The notes under the pieces: model-generated
What the model was told of the DNA's origin: nothing
Databases searched by the model: none
The model's input: only the letters and a program-made list of their open reading frames with translations
Shown: in pieces, positions 53,795-62,441 of the stretch
How positions within the stretch are numbered: position 1 is the first letter of the stretch
How the letters are laid out: each line of letters begins with the position of its first letter
Made by a program: the position numbers and the translations under genes
Assembly: GCA_023417655.1 (NCBI GenBank)
Contig: JAEZFD010000031.1
Location: 1-64,000 of the forward strand
From: Planctomycetota bacterium
GTDB lineage: Bacteria > Planctomycetota > Planctomycetia > Planctomycetales > Planctomycetaceae
Reading direction: 5' to 3'
DNA length: 64,000 bases

Positions 53795-55405
53795 ATGCCC
53801 AGATTAAAGTCGCCCAATCTCGCAGTGGCCCTCCTGTGTTTCGTCCTGTTTTCCGTTGTCGCCACATTGGAGGGGCAACAGAGAGGGTTGATTCCTGGCT
53901 TCCCGACAGTGGCGATGGCTCAACAGCCCCCTGCCCGAGCAGAACCCAGACGAGCTCCCTTGCCCGCCGTTCTGCCCGACGCAGTTCAAGATGTCCAGAC
54001 ACCCCGCCGGGTGGCCGCTGAACGTCCAGAGCAGAAGCTGACACAACATGACGAATCGGACATTTTCTCCGCTCTCAAAGCTCTTCCTGTTTCGAGCGCG
54101 CTGAGCACACAGCCCAAAGAAGGCAAGATGCTTGGATTTGATTTCTATCGCGATCCATTGAATTCAGATCGTCCAATGCAACCGGCTGAGGAGATCATGC
54201 AGAAGGAAATCGCTGCAAAACCACAGGTGATGCAGGCCCAGCTCGAATTGCTCAATCAACGATATGATCTGAATCCTCGCTTCCATCCTGAAGCGAAGAT
54301 GTCCCGGGGAAAGCCTGTTGTTGTCGGGCCAACTGCCAAACTGAAGAACGGCATGACCTGGGAACAACTCGCTGAGATGACGCCCGATCAAATCAAGGAA
54401 CAGGGCGTCTTCCCATATCCATCACTTCCACATCCGTTGCACACCAACGGGGGGCAAGTCTTCCCTCCCGTCCAGATCGCGATGTTTCCGCGACTGCAAC
54501 GCTTCGATGTTGACTTCGATCTGCCCGAGGCATTCCTGCCTGAGTTCCCACCAGCAATTTTTCTCCAGCAGCGCCCCGAATTGGGCGATGTGTCCCGGGG
54601 AGAGGTCGTATCAATCAATAACTTCCGTCGGCTGTTCAAGGACCTGTTGACGCCGGTTCAGTTGGAAGGGCTTCGCCTGCTGGTCACCCCGTTGCCTCAG
54701 GAAGAGTTCAACGCGACGGAAGATCGCAAGACAATCGAGCCCAGTCTGGGTGTGGCCTGTTTCGACTGCCATATTAATGGCCACACGACTGCGCAGTTCC
54801 ACCTGAGTCCTGATATCCGCCCACAGGAACGGCGATTCCGTATCGACACAACCAGTCTGCGAGGCATGTTCAATCAGCAGATTCATGGGTCAAAGCGGAG
54901 CCTGCGTTCAGTCGAAGATTTTACAGAGTTCGAACAACGAACCGCTTACTTCAACGGCGATCCGATCCACGCGATGAAGAAAGGCTTTCAGGAACTTCCT
55001 CGGAGCGTCATTCCGCACATGGCACAAGTGCAAAACATGCTCGACTTCCCCCCTGCTCCAAAATTGACTGTACTGGGGAAACTCAATCCGGCGCTGGCGA
55101 ATGAGCAGGAACTTTCAGGAGAACGTTTGTTCCATGGCAAAGCCCAGTGCGCGGTCTGTCACTCTGGCCCTCACTTCCTTGATCATGAGATGCATGATCT
55201 TCGTCTGGAACGATTCGTGAATGAACCCGGCGATGGACCGATCAAGACATTTACATTACGGGGAATCAAAGACAGTCCCCCATACATGAAAGACGGACGG
55301 TGCCTGACCCTGGACGATACAGTCGAGTTCTTCAACATTGTGCTCGATCTGAAGTTAACTGCTCAGGAGAAGAAGGACTTGGTCGCGTTCATGTTGTGTC
55401 TTTAG
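53795..55405 (+). CDS. Exported di-haem cytochrome c peroxidase/MauG-like protein
   Basis: A 536-residue protein with a signal peptide (LAVALLCFVLFSVVATLEG) and a Pro/Ala/Arg-rich linker to about residue 85. Two c-type haem motifs are visible: CFDCH (Cys322, Cys325, His326) and CAVCH (Cys452, Cys455, His456), the spacing of the bacterial di-haem peroxidase/MauG superfamily. FTLRGIKDSPPYMKDGRCLTLDDTVEFFN is a conserved distal block of that superfamily. ATG 53795 has GGAGAG about 6 bases upstream. It is larger than classical CcpA (about 350), so the N-terminal 250 residues are an unassigned addition. Periplasmic peroxide removal or a partner-protein oxidation is inferred. Confidence 0.82.
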   Translation: MPRLKSPNLAVALLCFVLFSVVATLEGQQRGLIPGFPTVAMAQQPPARAEPRRAPLPAVLPDAVQDVQTPRRVAAERPEQKLTQHDESDIFSALKALPVSSALSTQPKEGKMLGFDFYRDPLNSDRPMQPAEEIMQKEIAAKPQVMQAQLELLNQRYDLNPRFHPEAKMSRGKPVVVGPTAKLKNGMTWEQLAEMTPDQIKEQGVFPYPSLPHPLHTNGGQVFPPVQIAMFPRLQRFDVDFDLPEAFLPEFPPAIFLQQRPELGDVSRGEVVSINNFRRLFKDLLTPVQLEGLRLLVTPLPQEEFNATEDRKTIEPSLGVACFDCHINGHTTAQFHLSPDIRPQERRFRIDTTSLRGMFNQQIHGSKRSLRSVEDFTEFEQRTAYFNGDPIHAMKKGFQELPRSVIPHMAQVQNMLDFPPAPKLTVLGKLNPALANEQELSGERLFHGKAQCAVCHSGPHFLDHEMHDLRLERFVNEPGDGPIKTFTLRGIKDSPPYMKDGRCLTLDDTVEFFNIVLDLKLTAQEKKDLVAFMLCL

Positions 55406-55444
55406 AGCGAGATTGTTCTTCTCTGTTGTGATTACCCGCTTCAA

Positions 55445-55494
55445 CGCGATGAATTCTCTGCGAGGCATACTGGCAAAGAATTCATCGCGATTTT
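55445..55494 (+). terminator. Rho-independent terminator after the di-haem peroxidase gene
   Basis: CGCGATGAATTC (55445-55456) pairs perfectly with GAATTCATCGCG (55478-55489), giving 12 base pairs with a 21-base loop, followed by ATTTTAATT. It lies 39 bases after the stop codon. Confidence 0.8.
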
Positions 55495-55605
55495 AATTCC
55501 TGCCTGAGCTATGCAGGATCGCGAGATGTCTCGAAGCCGGGGGCAGAGATTCCGGTTGTCCCTCGTTCCCCGGAGACGAAGTCGGGCTAGTCAAGGAATC
55601 ATCTG

Positions 55606-56247
55606 ATGTCCCATGTCCTCCCGCAGCTGACATTCGATTTCACCGATCTTTCTCCATGGATCGATGCCGTTTGTTTGAAATTTCATTACGAGGTCATTCA
55701 TCAGGATCATGTCCGCTTCTTGAATGAGGCCCTGAGTCCTTTCCCCCGATGGGGTATTGTCTCGATTGAGGAACTTGTAAATGCCATCGACTCTGTGCCG
55801 CCGGAGATTCAGCAGGCAGTTCGATATCACGGAGGAGGACATGCAAATCACATCCTTTTCTGGCTGTCCTTAGGTCCCGAGAGACGAACTGGTCCGACCG
55901 GCGCACTGGCAGGGGCAATCTCGACCACCTTCGGGGGGCTGTCCGAGTTTCAGCGACGGTTCACAGAAACTGCGTTAAAGCACAATGGGGATGGTTGGGC
56001 CTGGCTGTCAGTCAATCGCTATGGCAATCTGGAGGTAGAGTCGACCAAAGACGAGGAGAATCCTCTGATGTACGGCCACAAACCGATTCTTGGTTTGGAC
56101 CTTTGGAGACACGCCTATTGCGACCAATATAAGAACTGCCGAGCGGACTATATCGCTGCCTGGTGGCATGTCGTGAATTGGCCCAACGTGGAACGCTTTT
56201 TCGCTGGTCGACGCTGGTTTGCCGATCCAGGAGCAGTGACTCCCTGA
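55606..56247 (+). CDS. Divergent Fe/Mn superoxide dismutase family protein
   Basis: A 213-residue Fe/Mn-SOD fold. The four metal ligands are kept: His27 (LKFHYE), His82 (GGGHANHILFW), Asp165 and His169 (LGLDLWRHAY). Second-sphere residues differ from active enzymes: the gate Tyr34 position is His35, the usual Glu of WEHAY is Arg168, and the Gln of NQD is Glu150 (KDEENPL). The dimer-bridging Glu is therefore lost. Superoxide dismutation is the family reaction, but altered activity or metal use is likely. It sits between a di-haem peroxidase gene and a membrane-protein cluster, so an oxidative-stress setting is plausible. Confidence 0.85.
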   Translation: MSHVLPQLTFDFTDLSPWIDAVCLKFHYEVIHQDHVRFLNEALSPFPRWGIVSIEELVNAIDSVPPEIQQAVRYHGGGHANHILFWLSLGPERRTGPTGALAGAISTTFGGLSEFQRRFTETALKHNGDGWAWLSVNRYGNLEVESTKDEENPLMYGHKPILGLDLWRHAYCDQYKNCRADYIAAWWHVVNWPNVERFFAGRRWFADPGAVTP

Positions 56248-56394
56248 GCGTCCTGTTCAACGCCGAAAATTGCAGATTAAATTCCGGATGCCGCCACGTG
56301 AGAAACAGTGTCTTCCTGTTTGAATTAGTGTGAGCTTTCCTCAATGGGTGAATTGCAATTCAACAACTTCATGTGACGAAGGAGAGGGAGACAG

Positions 56395-56859
56395 ATGTCT
56401 CAGATTGAGAGCCATGAGGCTCCTTCGAAGGGACTTCGACTGCTGCTCTGGATGCAAGGTGTTTATTTCCTGCTCTTCGGGATCGGGCCACTCATCGACA
56501 TCCGCAGCTTCAAAATGGTGACGGGAGAAAAGACTGATCATCTCGTCACCGGAAGAGAGTCTGACCACTGGCTTGTGATGACCGTGGGGCTTCTTATTGT
56601 GTCTATCTGACTTTCCCTTCTCATCGCTGCATTCCAGCGACGTGTTCTCCCGGAAACGTGAGTGCTCGCGGTCGCCGGTGCCCTGAGCCTTGCACTCATT
56701 GATTTTATCTATGTCAGCCGCCAAGTCATTCCGCCGATCTACCTCGTCGACGGAGTCATCGAGTTATTCTTCCTGCTTGGATGGACGCTCGCCTTTGCAG
56801 TTCATTACTTGAAACGAGATTCCAATACCCGTCACGAACCTTCGAATCGAAACGGCTGA
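56395..56859 (+). pseudogene. Four-helix membrane protein gene with two in-frame TGA codons
   Basis: ATG 56395 has AGGGAG about 6 bases upstream. The frame reads LLLWMQGVYFLLFGIGPLID ... MTVGLLIVSI, TGA (56608-56610), LSLLIAAFQRRVLPET, TGA (56659-56661), VLAVAGALSLALIDFIYV, IYLVDGVIELFFLLGWTL, end 56859. All segments lie in one frame without indels and together match a hypothetical membrane protein common in soil bacteria, with MQGVYF..FG..PL near the start and ALIDFIYV..IYLLDAV..E later. GGA to TGA would explain the first stop. Nonsense decay is the simple reading; recoding is discussed under findings. Confidence 0.65.
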
Positions 56860-56872
56860 TCAGAGAACTTGA

Positions 56873-57385
56873 TCAGTGGGAGTCCTTCGAAAGACGGGTT
56901 TCGACTGGTTCTTGTTTCGCGGTTCCCATGAGAAAAACTCCTACGGCGAGCAGGATGATGCCCGATGCAAGAAACATGAGATCGGCAAGAAGATGATTCG
57001 GGGTCTCCATCACGTGATGGAGATGCAGGACGTGATGATTAATGATTCCTTCGATAAGTTGAAACGCCCCCCACCCTGCCGCCAAAGAGCCGATAAAGAC
57101 TCGAGTCGAGAGCGTTCCATTCGCGGACTTCACGGTTCGCCAGAGAAGTGCAAGACCGAGCAGTGTCATCGCCCAGCAAAAGGCGTGAAACACGCCGTCC
57201 CAGAACATGTTAATTTCCAGATTGATGACGAGCGCCCGATAATCGAGCTCACGCACAGGATACTTGGCTGAAAGCATGTTGTGAGATTGGAGAAGTTGAT
57301 GGAACAGAAACCCATCGAAGAAACCTCCTAGTCCAGTTCCCAGGATCATCCCGGCCGAGATCAAGCGGCGGCGATCACTATTCAT
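56873..57385 (-). CDS. DUF2243 membrane protein
   Basis: A 170-residue protein with four transmembrane helices. GTGLGGFFDGFLFHQLLQSHNM is the DUF2243 signature (G.GGF.DGI..HQ.LQWH.M), and HHVLHLHHV is the conserved His cluster. The function of the family is unknown; it often neighbours cytochrome-oxidase or copper-related genes. Its ATG overlaps the stop of the small CxxC protein by four bases, so both are translationally coupled. Confidence 0.9.
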   Translation of the reverse strand: MNSDRRRLISAGMILGTGLGGFFDGFLFHQLLQSHNMLSAKYPVRELDYRALVINLEINMFWDGVFHAFCWAMTLLGLALLWRTVKSANGTLSTRVFIGSLAAGWGAFQLIEGIINHHVLHLHHVMETPNHLLADLMFLASGIILLAVGVFLMGTAKQEPVETRLSKDSH

Positions 57386-57624
57386 TCCACGTCCCTTTTT
57401 CTCGGAAAGAGGCGGGCAACGGTGTTGCCGAAATGAATTGATAAGATGACCAGAAGAATGAAGGAGAGTGGAAGTGAGAGGAGGAGGATGCGATTTACGA
57501 ATTGCTCATCGAAAATCTGAGCCGCGACCTCCCGACTGACATCCGAGTTGCAGTAGGGACATCCCAATAAAGGGAGCGCAATAAAGTCTATTCGGCGGCG
57601 GCGAGCCGTTTCTAAGAAATTCAT
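57382..57624 (-). CDS. Small membrane protein with CPYC motif, partner of DUF2243
   Basis: An 80-residue protein: a soluble N-terminal part with a CPYC pair (FIALPLLGCPYCNSDVSREVAAQIF) and one transmembrane helix (ILLLSLPLSFILLVILSIHF). I chose ATG 57624 because GGGAGG lies about 10 bases upstream; an in-frame start at 57645 is less likely. It overlaps the DUF2243 start. The Cys pair may bind metal or be redox active; I cannot assign a family. Confidence 0.65.
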   Translation of the reverse strand: MNFLETARRRRIDFIALPLLGCPYCNSDVSREVAAQIFDEQFVNRILLLSLPLSFILLVILSIHFGNTVARLFPRKRDVE

Positions 57625-57725
57625 GGTCGAAGAGCCTCCCGTCACATTTAATGTGACCTCCGGTGCAATTAAAACGCCGGTGAAGCGACGTCATTCCGTC
57701 GCACTCTTCACCCAATTCAGACCAT

Positions 57726-58274
57726 TCAGACATCGCATGCCGGCTCTGCGATTCGAGAAGTCTTGCTGGCCGGGGGTGGCGCGGACGGACGCTCGAGAAC
57801 CGGGGTGGCATCAAGAGCTCCCAGAGTTCCACCCCAGACGACATGACTGAGAATCATCATGGCATTGCGGTCATTTGGTTCGCGATAGGCACTGGCTCGC
57901 ATTCCGACCGCAGGCAGCCCCAGCAGATAATTCGCGGCCCAGACGCCCAAACCGAAGCAAATGCCTTCAGCGATTGGTGCCCGAGATCGGTGTTCATGAG
58001 CGATGAGCCCCCCGTAGATCGCTCCCATCAGGGCTCCGTAAGAATAATGTGCCGTCCAAACCAGCGGCTGTTTCTGTTCCGCCGGAAGCCGAGACTCTGC
58101 ACCTGCAGCTGATCCCAAGTCTTCGACAATCTTCTGCGGAGGTAGCGGATCTTGGTGCTGTGCAGGAAGCATTTTATGGATTCCGACCATTGCCGCAGTC
58201 ATTGGAGCAGTGGCAAGTGCTCCTCCCAAGGCTCCGCGCAGGGCAGAATGAAGTCGGGGTGAAATGGCTGCCAT
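57726..58274 (-). CDS. YagU/DUF1440-like inner membrane protein
   Basis: A 182-residue membrane protein. ALRGALGGALATAPMTAAMVG and WTAHYSYGALMGAIYGGLI are the glycine-rich helices of YagU-type DUF1440 proteins, with the conserved His before the tyrosines. ATG 58274 has a strong AGGGAGG 5 bases upstream; 58328 does not. The family has been linked to acid resistance in E. coli; here a membrane-stress role is only a guess. Confidence 0.75.
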   Translation of the reverse strand: MAAISPRLHSALRGALGGALATAPMTAAMVGIHKMLPAQHQDPLPPQKIVEDLGSAAGAESRLPAEQKQPLVWTAHYSYGALMGAIYGGLIAHEHRSRAPIAEGICFGLGVWAANYLLGLPAVGMRASAYREPNDRNAMMILSHVVWGGTLGALDATPVLERPSAPPPASKTSRIAEPACDV

Positions 58275-58410
58275 GTAACCTCCCTGAGCAGACCCGAGAA
58301 TCAATAGACGATCAGTCCCGCTGCTCATTCACAGGGGATCGGAAAGATGCGACGTCTGGCTTACGGGAGCACGATTTGAACGCGCAACGTGCATACCGGT
58401 AGACGACGAC

Positions 58411-58797
58411 TCAGGCACCCGTCGATCGGTGGCTTGTCATGCTCGGGCCGCGTGTCGGAATCAACTGGGTCATCAAAGCGGCTCCCACTTCAGCCAGTCC
58501 GAGAACCAGGTGGGGAACCCAGATGCGGTCGGCAAAGCCAAAGAGCCAAGGCGACATCGCGAGAATAATACCGCCGAGTGCATCGAGCCCGAGGTGGATC
58601 GGCATTGGGATCAGCCCGACGACTCCGCATTCATAATTCGTCATCAGGCTGTAAAGGATAACACCCATTCCCAAAATCATGGGCACCCATGATTCAGGCC
58701 CTTGATTCCACTTGAGGAGCCACGGAGCGGCAATTAATACGGCCCCCATCACATAATCCATCACACCATGGACCGCGGTTGGAATGAAACGCATCAT
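58411..58797 (-). CDS. SPW-repeat membrane protein
   Basis: A 128-residue protein with two SPW-type repeats: AVLIAAPWLLKWNQGPESWVPMILG and GIILAMSPWLFGFADRIWVPHLVLG. Four transmembrane helices are expected. ATG 58797 has AGGGAGA upstream; the frame is open to 58860 but that extension overlaps a shadow region. SPW proteins are of unknown function and are common among small stress-associated membrane proteins, which fits the neighbours. Confidence 0.85.
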   Translation of the reverse strand: MMRFIPTAVHGVMDYVMGAVLIAAPWLLKWNQGPESWVPMILGMGVILYSLMTNYECGVVGLIPMPIHLGLDALGGIILAMSPWLFGFADRIWVPHLVLGLAEVGAALMTQLIPTRGPSMTSHRSTGA

Positions 58798-58961
58798 CGA
58801 AGTTCTCCCTAATTGAAACGTGACAGGGTTGGAACCCGCACATTTTGGACCATTAGGCACAGGCGGATTACGTTACGGGATGAAACAAGTCTCCTCTCTC
58901 TGTCAGCCGCGACGCAATTCGCTTTCTGCATTTCATCACCGCAGTCAGGTCCTCATTCTCA

Positions 58962-59858
58962 TCAGCTTGCCAGGCGTGTGTTGTCCAGCGCATTTGGCGT
59001 TGATTCTTCATTCAGTTCACAGGCCGAACTTGCCAGTACTTCAGGTTCACCAAGCAAATCGCACAGTGTTCGCATAAATTTTCCGAGCTGGACGGCATCT
59101 ACCAGTCGATGATCCGCTTTCACAAACAGATTCGCCCTCCTGCCGACTCCCAGTTCTCCGTTCTCGTTAACGACTGGTCGTGACTCAGGAGCCCCCATCG
59201 TCACATTGAGCGAAGTCGAGTCAACCGGCAGACGGCTGGCGTGATAAGATCGCAACGGAGGAGAATTTGCGAATCCAAGGTAGTTAATCAGAACGGGCGA
59301 GCAGCGTTGACGCTCGGTCCACTGTGTCGCCGGAAGATTCAAGCGGTGCATCCAGAAAAGATTGAATCGAATCACGTGCGGCCGCAGCCATTGAGGAACA
59401 CGTTTGAGTGCCCGATCCTGCGCATCGTACGGAAAGTTTCCTCGCAGTGCTGAGAGTTGCAGATCCCATGACTCTTGTGCAATTTCTGGAAGGCTTTTTT
59501 GTGCAACATCCCGAAGGAGAACGAGCTCGGCTCGTCGCTCTCGCGGATGCTGCATTCCCATGAGAACATTCTGGCGCTGAAATTCATAGATCCGTCGGCC
59601 GATGACCCGGCGGTTGAATTCGGGATGGCGTTCAAGTGCAATTCCTGTCGCCTTGATCAAGGCATGGGCGATCGTGACAGGGACCTGATCCTCAATCTGA
59701 TTCTGATCCTGAATCCACTGCTCGAGCGATTCCGTACAGACTTCTGTTCCCCACGTGATCATCGAATCGCCGGAAGTGTGACATCCGAAGAGATACAGTC
59801 CATTCATGAAGGGGACATCGTCCAAAGAACAGGACGGTGATTTCAGAGGCCATTCCAT
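58962..59858 (-). CDS. Stand-alone E2-type (2-oxoacid dehydrogenase) acyltransferase domain
   Basis: A 298-residue protein with the fold of dihydrolipoyl acyltransferase catalytic domains (chloramphenicol-acetyltransferase-like). The catalytic His motif is VKADHRLVDAVQLGKFM near the C-terminus, corresponding to DHR..DGA. ALIKATGIALERHPEFNRR is the conserved early helix. There is no lipoyl domain and no E1 or E3 gene nearby. It lies 75 bases after an acyl carrier protein and acyl-AMP ligase, so it probably transfers an acyl group from the carrier to an acceptor, like a condensation-type enzyme, rather than serving central metabolism. Confidence 0.82.
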   Translation of the reverse strand: MEWPLKSPSCSLDDVPFMNGLYLFGCHTSGDSMITWGTEVCTESLEQWIQDQNQIEDQVPVTIAHALIKATGIALERHPEFNRRVIGRRIYEFQRQNVLMGMQHPRERRAELVLLRDVAQKSLPEIAQESWDLQLSALRGNFPYDAQDRALKRVPQWLRPHVIRFNLFWMHRLNLPATQWTERQRCSPVLINYLGFANSPPLRSYHASRLPVDSTSLNVTMGAPESRPVVNENGELGVGRRANLFVKADHRLVDAVQLGKFMRTLCDLLGEPEVLASSACELNEESTPNALDNTRLAS

Positions 59859-59933
59859 AACTTCTTTCTCAAACTGATTTGAACCGACGATCTCCGCAAC
59901 TCCGTCGCGGGAATAAGTCCTCCATCCAACACG

Positions 59934-60200
59934 CTATATCTGTTGCTGAACGAGCTGGGTGATACTTTCGACAGATTTGAAATGTCTTGGCTGAATGGCC
60001 CTTGGCGGTAATGTAATTTGGAATTGCGATTCAATTCCGACAATGAGGTCCATGAGTGATAGCGAATCGAGGACACCTGCCGCCGCGAGATCTGTCTCTG
60101 CCGAGAGATCCTGCAAATGTGGGAACTGTTGGTGGAGAAGCTCGATAATATCTGCGGTGATCTGCTCTTCAGGTTTCACTTGTCGAAGGACAGGCGGCAT
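59934..60200 (-). CDS. Acyl carrier protein
   Basis: An 88-residue carrier. AAAGVLDSLSLMDLIVGIE holds the phosphopantetheine Ser in DSLS, and the helical bundle length is typical. Its ATG lies inside the last codons of the ligase gene (25-base overlap), with GGAG about 8 bases upstream, so it is cotranslated with the ligase. It is not part of a fatty-acid synthase cluster, so it is a dedicated carrier for the acid activated by the ligase. Confidence 0.92.
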   Translation of the reverse strand: MPPVLRQVKPEEQITADIIELLHQQFPHLQDLSAETDLAAAGVLDSLSLMDLIVGIESQFQITLPPRAIQPRHFKSVESITQLVQQQI

Positions 60201-61807
60201 GATTCAGCTCCATTCGTTAAAGGGGAAGATGAGATTGAAACCTGTTGAACAGACTTTGGGACAGCACGTTGCTTCCAGCCGGACAAAGCCTGCTGCTGCA
60301 GCGCACGACGGTTGACTTTTCCGTTCTCGATGAGCGGCCAGGACTCAATGGTCTCGGCGATTGACGGAACCAGATAAGGAGGAAGTGATCTCCGGCATAA
60401 GGCGATGATCTCCTCAATTCGGACGGCACATGATTCCGGCTGGCGAAGAAAGAGAGCGAGTCGAAATCCTCCAGTGGGAATCTCAAAAGAAATTGCCTGA
60501 ACTTCCTTGAGATTGAACTGGTCTCTCACGAAAGTTTCGAGTTCCAGGGGATGAACCCGGTATCCGGAGATCTTGACCAGTTCACTGGCCCTTCCCTTTG
60601 GATAGATGAAGCCATACCCATCGATAGTTGCGAGATCTCCTGTCTCCAGCCATTTATTTCGGAGGACCTCTGCTGTCCCGGCCGCATCATGCCAGTATCC
60701 CAACATGACATTGGGGCCCTTCGCGATGAGCCTTCCAACATCTCCTGGCTGTGAGATGGGTCGATCATGTTCATCGACGACACGCAACTCGACCCCTGGG
60801 ATTCCCTTCCCGATTGAGCCGCTCCGCTGTTCGAGGCACTCAGGCGGCAAGTAAGAAAGTCGGGCTGTCGCCTCGGTCTGACCATACATCACATACAGCT
60901 CAGCCGGTCGGATGCGTTGCGCCAATTCCAAAGCCAGCGGCGCAGCGAGTGCTCCTCCTGCGACACTCATGTAGCGCAGCGACGTGAGAGGGATCTCGCC
61001 AAGAGACGACCGTGTTAAGAGAGACTGCATGAACTCGGGAACACCACTGAGACTGGTCGCTTCGAATCGAGCGGCAAGTTCGAGAACGGGATCTGGAAAT
61101 CCACCGTGCGCGCCGAGGATTAGTGCCCCACCTGAGAGCAGATGCGACTGCAGAATGGAGTTTCCGAAAGCGTGATAGAACGGAAGCAATGCAACGGCAC
61201 GCTCCTTATGATCCAGACGAAGATATTCGATAATACTGTGGGCATTGGAGAGAAAGTTTTGATGACTGAGCATCACCCCTTTTGGCTGTCCGGTCGAACC
61301 CGATGTAAAGAAGATCGCCGCCAGATTACGAGGTGCTCTGGGTTGGTTCGTCGCTTTCTCTTCTGGAGGCGGCGAGATTTCGCAGGACCCGTCTGATGTC
61401 AGAATTGCAGCGGGTTCGCACAACTGCAGAATTGTGTTCAATCGGTTGGCTTCGCATCGGGGAGCAACTGGAACGGCCACTGCGTCAGCCAGCAGAATGC
61501 CATAAAACCCGGCGATATATTCAACTGAGTTTTCAGCCCGAAGCAGAACTCGGTCCCGTTCGCGAACACCGCACTCATCCTGTAAACGCCGGGCAACGCC
61601 CCGAGCGAGTTCGGCCAGCTCGGTATATGTACAAGTAACAGATTCCGAAACGACAGCAACCCGATCCGAAAACCGGTCACAGGACTCCAGAAATGCCACC
61701 GCAAGCGTTTCTCTGCTGTGAATCCCAGGTCTGCCCCGAGGCTTCTCTCGCCTTCTCTGACTGCGCGCCCCATGACTCCATTTCTGGGCGGTCAATGCGA
61801 GGATCAT
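60176..61807 (-). CDS. Acyl-AMP ligase/acyl-CoA synthetase (ANL superfamily)
   Basis: A 543-residue adenylate-forming enzyme. AMP-binding motifs: FFTSGSTGQPKGVMLSH (P-loop A3), YVMYGQTEATARLS (A5), WLETGDLATIDGYGFIYPKGR (A7/A8) and NGKVNRRAL with the catalytic A10 Lys. With a dedicated carrier protein directly downstream it probably loads a fatty or other carboxylic acid onto the ACP. I chose ATG 61807 because GGAAAGG lies about 7 bases upstream; ATG 61897 lacks a site. Confidence 0.92.
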   Translation of the reverse strand: MILALTAQKWSHGARSQRRREKPRGRPGIHSRETLAVAFLESCDRFSDRVAVVSESVTCTYTELAELARGVARRLQDECGVRERDRVLLRAENSVEYIAGFYGILLADAVAVPVAPRCEANRLNTILQLCEPAAILTSDGSCEISPPPEEKATNQPRAPRNLAAIFFTSGSTGQPKGVMLSHQNFLSNAHSIIEYLRLDHKERAVALLPFYHAFGNSILQSHLLSGGALILGAHGGFPDPVLELAARFEATSLSGVPEFMQSLLTRSSLGEIPLTSLRYMSVAGGALAAPLALELAQRIRPAELYVMYGQTEATARLSYLPPECLEQRSGSIGKGIPGVELRVVDEHDRPISQPGDVGRLIAKGPNVMLGYWHDAAGTAEVLRNKWLETGDLATIDGYGFIYPKGRASELVKISGYRVHPLELETFVRDQFNLKEVQAISFEIPTGGFRLALFLRQPESCAVRIEEIIALCRRSLPPYLVPSIAETIESWPLIENGKVNRRALQQQALSGWKQRAVPKSVQQVSISSSPLTNGAESCRLSFDK

Positions 61808-62441
61808 TCCAAGCCTTTCCAGGGAGGGCGATTTAGTCCGCACGCGAATGACATTTAGAATTGATAAGAGAGCGAAATTAGGAGGTGCAAATCTCATGCT
61901 GATGCAATTCGACGCAGCAGGAAAACTTTGAATTTCTTACAATTCCGGGGTTGTTGACCAAGCCCGAAACCCAAAATTGATCGATTAGCGATCAACAGAT
62001 CTAAGAAATGACTGCCGACCCACCAAGCGGAGAAGCATTTTTCTTCACGGATCAGCGGCAGAGCTAAAGGCGCGAGACGCCGCAAACGGATATGTTCTGG
62101 GACGTCCAGACGGTGAAACCCCTGCCCCACTCCCAGAGACTTTTTGGATGCGGTACCGAATGCCAGTCCCGATCATCCTTTCGCCGGCCGTTACGACGTT
62201 GTTACCGGGCTCAGGTCGGAGAAAGCAGCATCGCTACCTGTCACGAATTCACCCAACGAGCAAGGACCACTGCCCCCCGGAAGAGATCCCCTGCAGATCA
62301 CGCAGCCGGTCGCAGTCGTCTTACTCTGCCGGCGCGACTGCGAAACTGGTCATCTGACCATGGTCGTTGCCAACCGCGAGACGCCGACCAATCCCAGGCC
62401 AGTGGACAGCGAGCTGGTGGGAGCCCGCACAGAATGTTGCA
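61808..62441. other. Intergenic region between the ABC permease and the ligase gene
   Basis: About 630 bases. The frames here overlap on both strands without a family match. It probably holds the promoter for the ligase/ACP/acyltransferase unit. Confidence 0.45.

Noticed and set aside
58811..58870. Sequence on the minus strand (GCGGGTTCCAACCC) resembling a tRNA T-arm
   Set aside because: The arms do not form the 5-bp T-stem with a standard 7-base loop, and no acceptor, D or anticodon arm could be found. At most a degenerate tRNA 3' fragment.
61900..62440. Plus-strand frames of about 120-130 codons
   Set aside because: They run into the antisense of the ABC permease gene and resemble no protein family.
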